Translations under genes and position numbers: made by a program
Shown here: in pieces, positions 20,911 through 33,611 of the stretch
Position numbering within the stretch: position 1 is the first letter of the stretch
Layout: the number at the start of each line of letters is the position of its first letter
Assembly (NCBI GenBank): GCA_025558075.1
Contig: JAHLKF010000016.1
Location: 124,001 to 188,000 of the forward strand
Direction of reading: 5' to 3'
DNA: 64,000 nt
Source of the DNA: Gaertneriomyces semiglobifer
Taxonomy: Eukaryota; Chytridiomycota; Chytridiomycetes; Spizellomycetales; Spizellomycetaceae
Notes under the pieces: model-generated
The model's input: only the letters and a program-made list of their open reading frames with translations
What the model was told of the DNA's origin: nothing
The model's database searches: none

Positions 20911-21795
20911 TCTTGCACAAGTTCATCATAGACAGCCGAGCTTCTAATGCGCAAGCTGCCACAAGGAAATCCGACCACTTAGTTTTAAGGTTCTGCCAAC
21001 TGGGAGCTCATTTTATGCAGCCGAGCGTCCGAGGAGCCTTCTGCTGGTCGCTGCCATTGCCAAACCATCTTGGGGCTCGTGGACACTCATTTCATTCCCG
21101 AGTCGAATGGCCTTGCACTTTTATTTGGCACACTGTTCCGTTGCGAGTGAGCGTATTATGTCAGCAAATTTAATTTCGATCATTGGCGCGTTCGAAGCCG
21201 AAGGCAATGGGAAGATATATATAATGTGGATCGAGAATTCGAGACGGTATCAGACGGGTCTCGACGGTGAGAGATAGATAATAAGGCGTATACGTAGGCG
21301 GGCGATTCATTGGGCCTGGGGGGATTGGCGTAATCGAGGAAACCATTGCTGCTGCTGGTCGTTCGGTTAGGCATAGGCTTCCAAAGATGAACATGTGCAT
21401 ATGCATCACCCACCTTTCGGCATAAAGCCTTTGCACCGGAGAGTGCATCACCCTCACCTCGCTGTCCCCATGCGAGCCTTGATCGTGAAGGCAGCATGAT
21501 CTACCCAGGCATAACATAAACGTATTCAAAATACGAGCAACGTACACTCCGAGCGCAACCTTATAACGATGACTGTGCCACCAGCCTTGGGCGCTGCGTT
21601 TCCCCCAACAAATGCGCTTTACTTATCTACACTCATCGGGTGAGCAGGAGTAGGACAATGCAGCCGTAGGCGGGAAAAGGCACTTCTTTTGACTGGAGCT
21701 GCTAGCAAGGAGTGCGCAACACTACACAACGAGCTCTCATATACATTAGCTGCGCACAGTGGACTGTAATTAAGAACGGGATTGACTGCCAAGAA
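20911..21795. other. Divergent intergenic region, SAP protein / RNF121
   Basis: Holds the promoters of both flanking genes. A 125-codon minus-strand open frame at 21170-21547 shows no domain, and the overlapping frame is open too, which is typical of chance. No TATA box was recognised. Confidence 0.45.
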
Positions 21796-22836
21796 ATGTC
21801 AGAATCCCAACCACCGTCCGTCAACATACCTCCTCGACATGCCGAGCAGACCATTGTACCATCGGCCGGTCTCTCTCCGGATGAATTGGCAGCCTTGGAC
21901 GCCGAGCAGCGGTACCTTGAAGAACACGCCGGTCATGAGCAGCAACATGCGCAAATGGCCATGATCCTCTTTGCCTGCTTGATCTTCTCTCAGATCGGCA
22001 TCATGATATGGAAAAAATACCACATCCGCTCATTCAATCTCCTGACTCTCCTTGGTTTATGGCTAGTACCGCCGGCAATGGCATTGAACATGGGCAATTG
22101 GCGGTACATTACGATATGGGCGGGATTTAGCGTGATCAATGGATTGGTGTTGAGAAAAGTAATGGAGAATCCAATGAAAAGCACCACACCAAAAATCGTG
22201 TACAGATGGTTTCAGAAAGTCTATAGCGTTAGTTATGCTGTCGGGATAACCGGATACGTTATCGTGCTGTTGACGTTTTTGCATGTCCTGGCCATCGTAG
22301 GCGTTAGTGCTGATACGGAGGTCAAGTTTTTTGAGGTGCGTCATGTTGGTTGGGTGCCCTTCAGACCGAGTTGTACAATGCTCACGGGTTTTCTTCCGTA
22401 GACCGGTGTCATTCTTCTCTTCTACGGGCTGTATTTTGGCACTTTATCCCGTGATCTCGTGGACCGTTTGAGCGACGCAATGGCAGTTCGTATGGGATAC
22501 TACTCTAAATCCGGCTTTCCGGCAAAACATTTGCGCCAATCCATGTGTGCCATTTGTGGAGATTCAACCACAAACAGTACCGAAAAACTGCATAACCTCA
22601 ACTGCGGGCATACGTATCACGAGCTATGCATTCGAGGATGGACAATATTGGGCAAGAAGGATATCTGCCCGTATTGTAAGGAGAAGGTGGATTTGAAGAG
22701 CTTCAGGAATAACCCATGGGATACCCAACAACAGCTCTATTTGAGTTTACTGGATGGACTGCGATACCTTGTCGTTTGGAATCCAGTGGTCTTTTTGTTG
22801 GTCCATTTCGTTTTTGAACTACTGGGCTTGAAGTAG
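21796..22836 (+). CDS. RNF121/RNF175-type RING membrane E3 ligase
   Basis: Two exons, 21796-22335 and 22402-22836, give 324 aa, near the 327 aa of human RNF121. The intron (GTGCGT...TCCGTAG, 66 nt) joins in phase 0. Five or six membrane spans (about residues 55-230) precede a RING finger: CAICGD, then LNCGHTYHELCIRGWTILGK, then CPYCKEKV. A final hydrophobic segment follows. RNF121 proteins sit in the ER/Golgi membrane and act in quality control of membrane proteins. Start: the ATG at 21796 opens a soluble acidic N-terminus; the frame is open slightly further upstream (21712), but that part carries no family features. Confidence 0.9.
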
Positions 22837-23486
22837 TTGAGGTATTCTGGATGGAGACTCAGGCGAATGGGTGTGTCGGGCACATTCCCGCTGCAACTAC
22901 CGTATAGCGATCCGTCGGCAGCAAGTATATGGGATAGTCCGACGTCGAGTGTTGATCGTTACGAGAATGCTTTTTGGGATCATTAACGCAAAGTTGAAGT
23001 GTAGAAACATCATCAATATTTAAATTATGGCGCGGTTGCTGAAAGTTGCATACGTTAGCTTTGGTCCTTGCAGATGTACGTCAGCTACTAATTTTCCAGC
23101 TCATATTAACAAGCTGAAAACAATCATTCTGACGAGTCGAAAGCTTGGTGTTAGAACCGCACCTCCGATTGGCACTTCAATCTTCCACATCGGTTCAAGC
23201 CAAATCCTTGTATGTGGAACCTTAACAGGGCGGCTCAAATAGATATGGTGCATATACAATCATGGAGAATGCCAGCAGACATGACCCAGCAGTCTCCTAT
23301 TTTTCCAAGAGAATGGTGGGTACGTGCTAGCAGTCCATTTCATATTTGTGAAGGGAAGTGTCATTGGAAACTCTCCGAGACATGTCGCGACAAAAGCGTT
23401 CAGGTTTCTGCATCAACACCACATGCATCACATCTGGCATCAGTAAACGAACCTCATAGTGTGGGTGTTTCGCAGTTCAGCACAGG
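22837..23486. other. Intergenic region upstream of small membrane-protein gene
   Basis: Holds the RNF121 3' UTR and the promoter of the next plus-strand gene. Nothing else was recognised. Confidence 0.5.
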
Positions 23487-24035
23487 ATGGCGACGCAGAT
23501 ACCCCCGGCGTTATTATTATTTCTCCTTACACTCCCATTTATCCCATTCCTCATCGTGTCAGTCACTGTTTCCATTTGGATCCTTACGATCTCCATTCCC
23601 TTCGCAACGTCCTATGCCATATATACCGTTCTCCGCGGTGCCTTCAAGGCAATATGGGGTCGAAATATTAAACCGCTCATTTACAGGCTCTTTGGATGGA
23701 GTCCTACCACTGTGAAGACGCCAGGCGGGAGTATCATTGAGCGACACGAAGTGAACGACGTGTTGGAGAACAGCGGGCATTTTGGTCTTTTGCCACTTCC
23801 GCCAAGAACTGGATGGAATGAAGATGGTGCTGCAAAGTGGCTGGCGAGAGCTAGGAACGAAGCGGGAGCGAGTAGGACGATGGAGTTGCTGCGTTCCATG
23901 GAAGTGCCAGAAGAGCCAACAACAAGTGTGAGAACAAGAAGAGTGTATGATTCCTCGCGAGGGACCTCACAGCCAGAAATACTAGAAGGAAATTTACAGA
24001 GGCATATGAGCTTCTCGACGCCGAACTTGCTTTGA
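23487..24035 (+). CDS. Small membrane protein, unrecognised
   Basis: Protein of 182 aa in one exon, with an ATG start. A long N-terminal hydrophobic region (about residues 6-50) is enough for two helices (LLLFLLTLPFIPFLIVSVTV, then a second stretch around IWILTISIPFATSYAIYTVL), followed by a soluble tail with Arg- and Ser-rich segments. The layout, a hydrophobic hairpin and a cytosolic tail, is seen in ER or lipid-droplet proteins, but no family was identified. It converges with the P4-ATPase gene, whose stop lies 76 nt away. Confidence 0.6.
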   Translation: MATQIPPALLLFLLTLPFIPFLIVSVTVSIWILTISIPFATSYAIYTVLRGAFKAIWGRNIKPLIYRLFGWSPTTVKTPGGSIIERHEVNDVLENSGHFGLLPLPPRTGWNEDGAAKWLARARNEAGASRTMELLRSMEVPEEPTTSVRTRRVYDSSRGTSQPEILEGNLQRHMSFSTPNLL

Positions 24036-24111
24036 TTCCGCATATTGCTTTGAGTAACTGTACTAGTATTCACAGGGTTTTATATATCATAAGCAGCTAC
24101 TTAATTGTCTG

Positions 24112-27100
24112 CTACGTTTTGTTGGACCCTTCAAGCCCGTCCTTTTCATCTGCATTACTATCATCGCTGTCTTCAACGGCCAATCGCACGGCCATGATTC
24201 TACCCCGCGGCTCCGCGTCCGTCCTGCCGCCAGTAGCCACTGCATCCGTCGCAGGCGTGTACTCGCTCGCAATCCTTCCAGGTGGCAAAAATTGATCTGG
24301 CGGGATTCGCTGGGCATTCATCCGCGTATTATGTTCCAGCAACCAATCACCTCGACCTGCCGCCCCTCCACGGAACTCTTCTGATGAACCCAGTCCATGT
24401 CGATAGCTCCTTCGGTACCCTTCGTCATCACTGACATGTCGTCGATGCATACCTTTCTTCTTCGATGGATCCGCTTTCTTGTCCAGTGTTGTGGGGACTT
24501 CGGGCAATCCCAGATGGGATGCACTGGCTGCTGTGGTACGGCGATCGAGCATCGACCGTAGCTGCAATCCCGATGTGGAGAATCCGGCCAAGTGATCATG
24601 TCCAGGTTCATCCGCACTAAACGCGAATCCAGTGTTCGGGTTTTGGATGTGCGTGTCCATATGGACAATGGAGCTTGTACTGAGTGCCGAGAGAAGGGCA
24701 GAGGGTAGAGGCGTCGATAAGCCGCGCTGATGGTGCGCCGTCACCGAACGCGGTCCCCGCGCTGGAATCGTCACACGAAGGTGGTCCGGTCGTGGCCTGC
24801 CCACGGTTTCCGAGGGCGCCTCTGCGGACGGAGGTGCTTCAGGAGACTCAACCTCCTGTGGTTCAATAAACAATCGCGGTAGCTCTTTGGATGATTTATC
24901 AGGCTCATCCACACTTGGCCTTGTAACCGCACTGACGCGTTTCGTGGCATCTGCCGCCGCAGGAGGTGGTAGGTCCCCTTCTTCAAACTGCAACGTTCTT
25001 CTTCTGCCTCCAGGGACATTAGGCGGGCCCATGTTGTACTTGGCACGTTCTCTCACAATCTGTTTATCTCCCGGACAGAAGAACGATCGTATGCTCAAAA
25101 GGATCACTCGAGGCGCCAACGCCATAATAATTGTCCATAGCAGAATCGCCCACATGGACAGATCTTCGTAAACGGCCTTTTCGACTCCAGGGATCAATGA
25201 CCCTGGGAAAACCGCGTATATAGGAATGTAGATCATGAACGCCACAATGGAGAGCACAATGCCCCCAAATACAATCCAGGTCCAGTTGTGGAATTCCATT
25301 CCAACTCCGAGATTTACAACCCATATCACGCACAGTGCGACCACTGTCCCGAACACTTCGAGGTCTACCTCGGTGCCCTCCGAGAGATATGCTCCAAATG
25401 TAAGGTAACACCCGAAAAAAATGATGGCGGATTGATACAGCGCGTCGAGAACCGCGATCCAGAAGGCTTTCATCGTGAATAACCGTTGCCTGATACCTTC
25501 AGTGTACAACGGAGGGGTGGAGAGCAGGTATGATGCAGGAATGTCCTGGTCAAAGATGCCAAGGATGAGTGGAGGGAGTGACGTGAAGAATAGGTTGAAA
25601 AACATGAGGTAGGTGTAGTCGTACAGTAGCTGAGCTGTGAAACTGAGAAGAAATATGTTTAATGATGATCCTGGTAATGACCAAGATGTAAACATTTGCT
25701 CACCCGCAATATAACTGGAACCAAAACAAGGTGAACACCCAGACGAGGTTCTTGTAGAAGAAACTCAATACCGTTCGCTGCAGTACGTACGTAATGAGAA
25801 AAACAGTCAACCCCACGAATGACGACCACCTTACCGCTACGCGGAAATAATTCCAATGGCCGTGAACGAGTAGCAACCTCTCCAGGTAGCGGAATTGCGC
25901 AATAACATAATCCGAGGCCATGGCTGCCTGCAATCCCTCCTGCCCTGCTATGCCAACACCGACGTGTGCTTCTTGAATCATGCTTTCAACTTCAACGTCA
26001 GTGTCTCGTCTGCGAACGCCGTACCGAAGAAAAACTCACCTAACATCATTAGCGCCGTCCCCCACCGCCAGACACATCACCTTCTGCCCCTTTTTCACTA
26101 ATTTCACGCATTGTGCCTTTTGTTTGGGACTCACTCGACAACATATCACGCTCTTGCATCGCGTGGCGAATTTTAAAAAGTTCATTTGGTTCTCCTTACA
26201 TTCCATAACGTCGTGAATGGCGTCACCGTCAATGATGAGGGCGATCTCCTGTTGCGGCTTTTGCGGAGAGGCTGTCTGCGGTTTTGGGGCTAAAGCTGGC
26301 AAAGTGACCTGCTTGCGGTGTTGAGCCGGTGCAACTGAACTGCGCCGTGCAAATGGGAAATACGAAAACCCTGGTAGTTTGTCATGAACGGCATCAGGAA
26401 AATATACATGTAAGGCCTCCGACAGTTGTTGCGACGGTGTCAGTTGGTGTGTCGGTTTCATGTTGTTGCCTTAAAAAGCCTTTTGGTTAGCAGATGCTCA
26501 TGGTGGACTCACATTTATGCCCTCTTCGTACCTTTGTCTGCGTCGCTGTTCACTCCACTAGAACCTTTGATAATAACTAACGTCATCCCACCGCTTAACA
26601 AGTTGCTGGCGAATCCGATGTTGATCGCCGTTTCAATCTTGTCTCCCGTTAACACCCACACCCGTATTCCAGCCTCGCGCAATCGGCCAACCACTTCTGG
26701 AACACCATCTTGAAGTCTGTCTTCTATCGCGCTCGCCCCAACTAACGAAAGCCCTTTCTCAATGGATACAAAGCACTGGGAAAGCAGGTTTTCACGATCG
26801 ACCAGTGCACAGGAGGCCTGATGATATGCTTGGGAAAATGCCGCGTACTCATCCGGTGGAATTTTTCGCGATGCTAACAGCAGTGTTCGTAACCCTTCAG
26901 TCGCAAACGATTCCAGATGGTTGAATGTGATGGGTATTGCGGGGTCGGTCGGGGTTGCCAGAAGCGGATATATCGCTCTAATGTACCATGTAGGAAAGGA
27001 CTCAGTGCTTGCTCTAAGCTCATATCGCACTGGAGGCGCTACGTCACTTACGTGTCTGCACCTTTCACTATGAGCCAAATATCTCCATATCTCGGTTCAA

Positions 27101-29285
27101 GCTCGGATCTGTCACTTCCCTCTTCCGCTTTCGATGATGCCTCTGTCTCAAGAATCTCCTGCACAACAACACCCATTCGTCTCCGCGAGCTGGTAAACTC
27201 GAGAATGTTCAACACTCTCCATTTCATGATTTTCCCATAAACATCCAGTACAACTACGTCTTGGACTCGATCAAGAAAAGTGACGCCACAATCCTTAGCG
27301 CCAGTCACCAACGCCTGCTCATCGGGAGACTGGGCAGAATAGATAATGTTGGCGGTGGTCGTGTCCATTTCTTGCGAGCCGGTAGCCGGCTGTGTTGCAA
27401 TGTTGTGTTTAGGTGGTAGAACCGTATGGCAGAGGGCAAGACATGTAAAGAACGTCGCTATTTTCTCCCGCTTCTCGTAACTCGATGAAAACGCTTTCCA
27501 TATTCGGTCATCCACGAAACTGAGTTCTTTCCCTATGTATCCATTGCCCTCTCCCTCATACACTGCTTTGAAGCTCAACTTCATCTCTTCTTGCATGACT
27601 TGCATTCTCGCCTCTCGCTCGTCCAAAGATAATCCCGCCTGCTCGGCTGTTACATCGGTAAAGCCTTGTCCATAGGCCACGCCATCAATACAACAGCGCA
27701 TAAACTCCATCTTATTTTGTGTGAGTGTTCCTGTTTTATCAGAAAATAGGTATTCAATCTGCCCAAGGTCGTCGGACATGTTCCAGGATTTCGGGGTACA
27801 GGCCGTATCCGAGGCGGCATGATACATGTCGTGGTCAGAATATATGAAGTATGCCTAAAGCCACACCGGTTAGCCAGCGTCCGCAGGCAGCAAATTGTGT
27901 TAAACGGACCTGTATGGTCTTGACTCCTTCTATTGTGATGTATAGACTGATCGGGACCACGTTCTGCAACATAATCATCGCCGCAAAAAATGTGAACACG
28001 CCTGCTTCGCCTGTGCTCTCTGACCAATCGACCCAAGGAGCCGAACGCATGCCTGGTTGGCTCTTATATCGCCCTTGCAAAAGAGAAACAACAACACACA
28101 TGACTATCAGAATGAGAAAATTCACTCCCACTTGCGGGTTCATCAACTTTTCAATCCGAGATCGTTTTGACGGTGTCGTGCCGGCGTTTTTCAGGCATTT
28201 CGTGTCAGCGCCGGTGGCCAGGACGAGTGCTATCACCCATGTTGTATTTCGAAGCGCAGACCCACGCAAAAGGATATTATGTGCGGTGATGGGTTGAAAG
28301 TGGTACTGCGGGGTGGGTGCCGGAACTGATCCCTTTCGGCCTGAACTGGTACTTCCTTTTCGTGCATGGCCGTGGGGGCTTGTTGCGCTCTTTCTGCCGG
28401 CTCCAGGTAACGGAAGCCCTGCGCGCCCGTCCCATATGTACAAGTTCATAGTGGGAGTCTCCGTCTCGACCACGAAGCGGATATCCCGACATTCTCTCGC
28501 GGTACAAATGTGCGAGGTTAAACGTAAGGCTTCCCGGGCTTTCAGATTTGTCTCTCCATCCAATCCTTTTGTTTCAACAAAGCAAACCCCATCGTCACCA
28601 GACGTGGACATAATAAGACAGTCGGCTGGAATACGATCATCGGCTCGAAGCAGCAGTATGTCGCCAATTCGTACGAGTTTCCACTGCGTCTCTGTGAAAC
28701 CTCCCGGAAATCGATCGCCATCTTCCGTTTCTTCTTCATCCTCATCCATTGGTAATTCCGTCAAAGTTCCCACTTTACGGCCATGAGGAGTTGTGACTGC
28801 GCGGTGTACAAAGTTCACGTTCACCCAGCCGCCCAAGCACCGAGTTACACTGTTGTTGATCAGGCTATCTGTGGTGTGGCGTCTCCAGTCTTCAAACCCG
28901 TCCTTTATTGCAGTAATTGATATGATAATTATAAGCGGCATTGCGGCGAGGAGTGGATTGGAAACTTCGAATTGCGGGAAAATCTGGAGAATTACGGTCA
29001 TGAGAAAATACCTGGGAAGCCAAAAGGGTCAGCGTTGTGCAAACATTTTTTTTCCGCTTTCAGGACCATAATACGTTACAAGTTTGCCACTCTTCGAAAC
29101 TGCTCAAAGAGATTCTTCGGTACAAATGTGTACCAGGTGTACTTGGCGGTAGATATGGCATTTCCAGGCAGGTGCGCCACATGCGGTCGTCCATGCAGGT
29201 CACATTCGTCTGCGGGAACTGGAAGGTTAACGTATATCCGTCGGTCATGGTGTACTTTTGGAGCTTGCGCCGAAAACAAGCCCAT
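24112..29285 (-). CDS. P4-type ATPase, phospholipid flippase (Dnf-like)
   Basis: Seven exons give 1598 aa: 29285-29080, 29011-27910, 27854-27052, 26977-26532, 26469-26040, 25982-25704, 25642-24112. All junctions have GT-AG borders and consistent phases. Landmarks: [20 protein letters not shown] just before intron 1, DGETNLK in the actuator domain, the P4 motif PISL in M4, the phosphorylation site [11 protein letters not shown] (about residue 475), [12 protein letters not shown] (about 816) and GDGANDVSMIQEA across intron 5. The segment [15 protein letters not shown] is typical of Dnf1/Dnf2. The enzyme flips phospholipids from the outer to the cytosolic leaflet at the plasma membrane or Golgi, usually with a CDC50/Lem3 partner (not in this window). 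The C-terminal tail (~300 aa) is Ser/Pro-rich. The first in-frame ATG (29285) is used as start. Confidence 0.96.
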
Positions 29286-30209
29286 TATGTATTCAACTTT
29301 TCGATGTTCAGTCGCAGCAATTCCTTTGACGACGGCATCAACGCGATGTCGGAGTTTCTTAGTAAGCAGCGAGCAACGCGTGGGACCAACGCAGGAGCTC
29401 CAGTTTGTTTTGTTGCAGGACGAAGACAAACGCAGTCGGGTGCAGCAGAATGGGTGCGCGGGGTGGCAGTCGAATCAGATTATCTCTCACTGACGTCGCC
29501 TCAGATGGCCTTTGGGTACGGTAGATGGGTAGCGTGACGTTTGCTGAGCGAATTGCACTATGCGAAATGGTTGGCTGATAGGAGAATTGTTAGTGCGCTG
29601 TGACCTCACTGCCAGCGTGAACATATGAAGACGTTCAGTGTGTTGCACCAGATCCTTGTCACGTAGCTGTAACTTAAAAAAACCGCGAAACAATAGGCGC
29701 AGTATGGGTATCGCGACACAATGGGGCCGACGCTTGTGACGGCTAAATGAATGGGCATCCTGAATAGATACGTGGGCTTAGAGTCCAGAGCGCCATGCGC
29801 GCATCATAATCATAACCGACGTTTTGCTCGCGCGACAGTAACAAGCGACCACCATACTTGCGATTAAGTGCTGGCTGCCTTTGACGCACCCATCGCGCAC
29901 AACAGCAATTGCAAAGGACCATGTTCCATCGAGTCTGATGCTAGTTGATCCCACTGTATTTCTCCGACACTGCATTCTCCGCCCCCGGTACCTGACCAAT
30001 AGCTGATAGATAATCCCAAGTCCATACTAAGGTTCCTTGCTTATAAATAAGCCTCCGGACTTCCGCCATGAGTTCCGCGGAGATCAATTATTCAGCCGGA
30101 GCGTCAACGCGACTTTTCCTAACCCTTAACCTAAGAAAAGCCAACGAATGCAGATATAAAAGCAGAGCATCCTTCGTCGTGGCCAGCACTCAATATCTCT
30201 TCGAACGGA
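29286..30209. other. Divergent promoter region, flippase / dioxygenase
   Basis: Between the starts of the P4-ATPase (-) and the LigB-type dioxygenase (+). A good TATA box precedes the dioxygenase (listed separately); a second TATAAATA-like stretch lies near 30042. No other feature was recognised. Confidence 0.55.
30155..30162 (+). promoter_or_regulatory. TATA box upstream of the dioxygenase gene
   Basis: TATAAAAG, 48 nt upstream of the ATG at 30210. The spacing leaves room for a transcription start before this ATG. Confidence 0.5.
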
Positions 30210-31115
30210 ATGCGTTATTGGAATATCATCAAAGCTTTTCTCCCATCTGTACCTTGGGTTTCGCGTTTTACCACCATATCTTCTCAACCAGCTGTGAGCT
30301 CTACTACCATGCCCACCCGCCAACCGGTTCTTTTCGTTCCTCACGGTGGCGGACCAATGCCACTGCTAAAGGACCCATCGCACGCCGAACTGAACCGCTT
30401 CCTCGCTGAAAGCGGGCAGAAATATTTTTCGACACACAAGCCAAAAGCTATCGTTCTGGTCACCGCACACTGGGAGACAGACAAGCCGACCATATCCTCC
30501 GGGACACAACATGAACTATATTACGATTACCACGGATTTCCTCCGGAAACTTATAACATTAAATACCCTGCACCCGGGTCCCCGGAAGTCGCCAACCGCG
30601 TTGCACAAGTCTTGAAGGAAGCCGGGATGGAAGCACGACTAGATCCGACGCGCGGTTGGGATCACGGTGTGTTCGTTCCTATGAAGATTATGCTTCCAAA
30701 TGCCGATATTCCTATTGTTCAAATGAGCGTTCTGAAGAGCCAGAGTGCCGCGGAACATCTCGCATTTGGGCGTGCACTCGGCAAACTCAGGGACGAGAAT
30801 ATCGCTATCATTGGAAGCGGGATGTCGTTCCACAATATGAGGAAGTTCAAGTTCGGTGGCGCAACACGTAATGTGCAGAACGAAAACTTTGATAAAAAGT
30901 TGGAAGATGTCGTCACTGGGTTGGCCGGCGCTGAGCGGGATAGCGCCTTGCGCGACTGGGAGACGTGGGAGGGAGCAAAGGAAAGTCATCCACACGGAGC
31001 CGCTGAACATTTCATGCCGTTGTTTGTCTGCGCAGGGGCTTCTGAAGGAACAGCCCAAAGAGTGACACGGTGGGAAGCAATGGGCGTTAGGTTAGCCGGA
31101 TATCTTTGGCAGTAG
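30210..31115 (+). CDS. LigB-type extradiol ring-cleavage dioxygenase (DODA family)
   Basis: Protein of 301 aa in one exon. Class III extradiol dioxygenase fold with the expected His residues: FVPHGGGPMPLL, VTAHWE, GWDHGVFVPMKIM and the C-terminal HGAAEHFMPLFVCAGA. The metal (Zn or Fe) is held by the His residues in these blocks. The family includes plant and fungal DOPA 4,5-dioxygenase and bacterial LigB-type enzymes; the substrate here is a catechol-type ring but is not known. The first 33 residues (up to Met34 at 30309) are basic and Ser-rich with no acidic residues, as in a mitochondrial presequence; starting at Met34 would give 268 aa, also typical of the family. The upstream TATA box favours the first ATG. 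Confidence 0.92.
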   Translation: MRYWNIIKAFLPSVPWVSRFTTISSQPAVSSTTMPTRQPVLFVPHGGGPMPLLKDPSHAELNRFLAESGQKYFSTHKPKAIVLVTAHWETDKPTISSGTQHELYYDYHGFPPETYNIKYPAPGSPEVANRVAQVLKEAGMEARLDPTRGWDHGVFVPMKIMLPNADIPIVQMSVLKSQSAAEHLAFGRALGKLRDENIAIIGSGMSFHNMRKFKFGGATRNVQNENFDKKLEDVVTGLAGAERDSALRDWETWEGAKESHPHGAAEHFMPLFVCAGASEGTAQRVTRWEAMGVRLAGYLWQ

Positions 31116-31464
31116 TGGTATTTGGCAATAGTGCTTCATATGTGGATCCCAGAATATGTAGCAATTGTTCGGGTTTACAGTAGAGAGATGCATTATATTC
31201 ACTAAATCCAATTACCAACAAAGACATGTACAAAGGAACTGACTGTCCCTACAATTTGGCACGGTAATCCTTAAATGTACAAAAAAAATGCGGCGCCGTA
31301 CAAACTCGGCGTCCTCCAGTGCCTATACGTCCTTAGAGTGTAGTAAAGTTGATGGGGTAGTTCATTAAGGTATCGTACGTAACCCTGGGTGGATAAATGT
31401 ACACTCCGGGTTTCAACAGTCACCGCCTGGAAACGGTATCTCCACGCAAATAATCACATCCCCA
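31116..31464. other. Convergent 3'-3' intergenic region
   Basis: Lies between the dioxygenase stop (+) and the Nrg1-like factor stop (-). A/T-rich, no coding potential seen. Confidence 0.55.
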
Positions 31465-33611
31465 TTACACACCATGTTCCATTTTCTCTCCTTCTTGCCT
31501 CCGCCATTTCTTCCTTCTTTCAGCATTCCCTTGATTCCCAGAAGCGGTTCTCGGAGAGGCATCACCAACCATCCCACCCCACGGCGTAGAAGTGTCACGT
31601 TCGTGGGGTGGCCGTATTGCATTCATATTAGGCAGGCGGTCGGATTGCTGCATTTGTTGATAATGCACCATGGGAATACTGGCCGACTGATGACGCGATC
31701 GTCTATTCACGTTATGCTGCTGGTGAGCCTCTGTAAGCTCACCAGCCAAATTTGCTGCGAGTGTTGAGTTCTCGCTGATGTTGGCGAGCGAACTGCGACG
31801 TTGTTGTTGCCCCATATTACCAGCACTGCGATACCCCTGCAATCCTCTCCTGTATCCTACGTCCGGCACTCTCAAGGGCGCATCCAAATTCGCCAAATAT
31901 TGTCCTCGAGCTGACACGGGCCAATCGGTTGGCACTTCTATATTCGGCTGCGAAGTGCCCCATGACGGGAAACTTTGGCTCCTGGGTCTGATGCCGGATT
32001 GAATAGACGTGTCCTGACGACCGGTGATACTCGAATTGAAATTGCTGCCCAAATCATGGCTGCTGGATGAATGCACAAGCGAAGACTGTTGGCGGTTCAT
32101 GGAAGGTCGTGCAAGTCTGGTAACGTTTGAGGTACTACTGGGACTACTATTATAAAGCGCGTCAAAGTCTTGTTGCTGCTCGTTTTGTAAGAATGGGTTG
32201 AGAAAAACAGTGGGAACGCCGGGATCAAGGTGTGGCGAAGAGTCATGTGAGGATACAGGGCTCGGCGCGGATAATAAGGCCTCGGCAGGGTATAGTCCGG
32301 GAAGAAGCTGTTGTGCCCGTCGTTGTCCGTGGGCCCCCGTCGATTGTCCGGTACTTGCGTATTCCTCCTCAGAAGTATACTCTGCCGCTCTTGCGAGCTC
32401 GTACTGCGAGCTGACCGAGGTGATGCTATCTCGTCGCTCAGTGGACGTGCCGGATTGTGGTTGACTCGCCACATCTGCGCTGGTCGCCGTACCTCCTTCA
32501 GCAGTTTGTCCGGCAAACGATGGTAGTCTGCTTAGATGGGTCCGGTAATGTTGAAGCATATTGTCATGACGCGTAAACCGCGATGAACATCCTGGTATGG
32601 AACATGAGAACGGCTTGTCGCCAGAGTGACTGCGTATATGTCGTGCCAGATGACCACTACAACGGGAGCAGGTTAGCCAACAACGTTCAATGCGATCAAA
32701 CAGAAGGTCACTCAAAAAGCTCACGATGTACTGAATCCTTTTCCGCAACCCGGTTCTGGACAAAAAAACTTCCTCTCTTTCGCAGTCTCGGCTCCGCCTT
32801 TTCCAGCTCCTGTAGACTTTCCCTTCGTACTACTTTTGGACGAACCCTTGCTGCGGGTGCTTTTACCAGACTTCTTCGGTTGAGAAGGAAATCCAGCACT
32901 AGTGCCGGTGGCGCTGCTAACCGTCCCGGCTGATTGATCGGAAGATATGCTTTGAGTAATGTCCGTGAAGAGGGTGTTGGAAAATTGTGCTTGCGGATGC
33001 GGAAGAGTTAAATATGCGTTATGCTGCAATGGTTGTTGTTGTAGTTGTGGTGGTGGGTGTTCAACTGCTTGCCATCGCGAGCGATTGCTGATTAATGGGT
33101 CGGAAAAATCCAGTTGTTGACGGTAAGGCTCCTGTTGTTGTTGAGGCTGATTTGGGTGAAGACTGAATGCCGAGAACCTACGTGCATCTCCTATTGAAAT
33201 GCTCGTCAATGCGCTCTCGGGGGGTATTGAATGAACAATGTACTGCGGAGCTGCCGGTCGCAGAGTATACGCGTTCATATGCGGTGTGAGGTCCACGGAT
33301 GTAGGGTCATTTGGAGACTGAAAGTACTGTGGATATCCTAATTGCGAAGCCGATGACGTTCCAAAGTTGAAGTGAGGCGCTGCGGAATTCGGCTCATGAT
33401 GCGAGCCTTCCAATGTCCTTAGGCGGTGGCCAGTTGACTGCTGTTGCTGATGATGTTCGTTGTGGTTGTGCAGAAGATCGTATTCCAAAGGGGCGTAGCC
33501 GTTGTCATCGGGGAACGATGTTAACGAATGTGAATCTCCTGATGGCGGATGAACAGGCGAAGCCGACAATTCGTCTGAGGAGGAAGTAGTACGATAACTA
33601 TTCTTGGACAT
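31465..33611 (-). CDS. Nrg1-like C2H2 zinc-finger transcription factor
   Basis: Two exons, 33611-32725 and 32656-31465, give 692 aa. The 68-nt intron (GTGAGC...TTGTAG, phase 2) interrupts the first finger: CPEPGCGKGFSTS in exon 1 joins GHLARHIRSHSGDKPFSC in exon 2. The second finger ends with CSSRFTRHDNMLQHYRTHL. The pair with GHLARH and RHDN-LQHYRTHL matches the Nrg1 type of fungal repressor. Both flanks are disordered, Gln/His-rich upstream and Ser/Gln-rich downstream, with a basic Ser/Thr/Lys-rich stretch before finger one. DNA binding is inferred from the finger pair; whether it represses or activates cannot be seen. Confidence 0.9.

Noticed and set aside
30068..30409. 113-codon plus-strand frame upstream of the dioxygenase
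   Set aside because: It begins before the better TATA box, overlaps the dioxygenase in another frame and lacks motifs.
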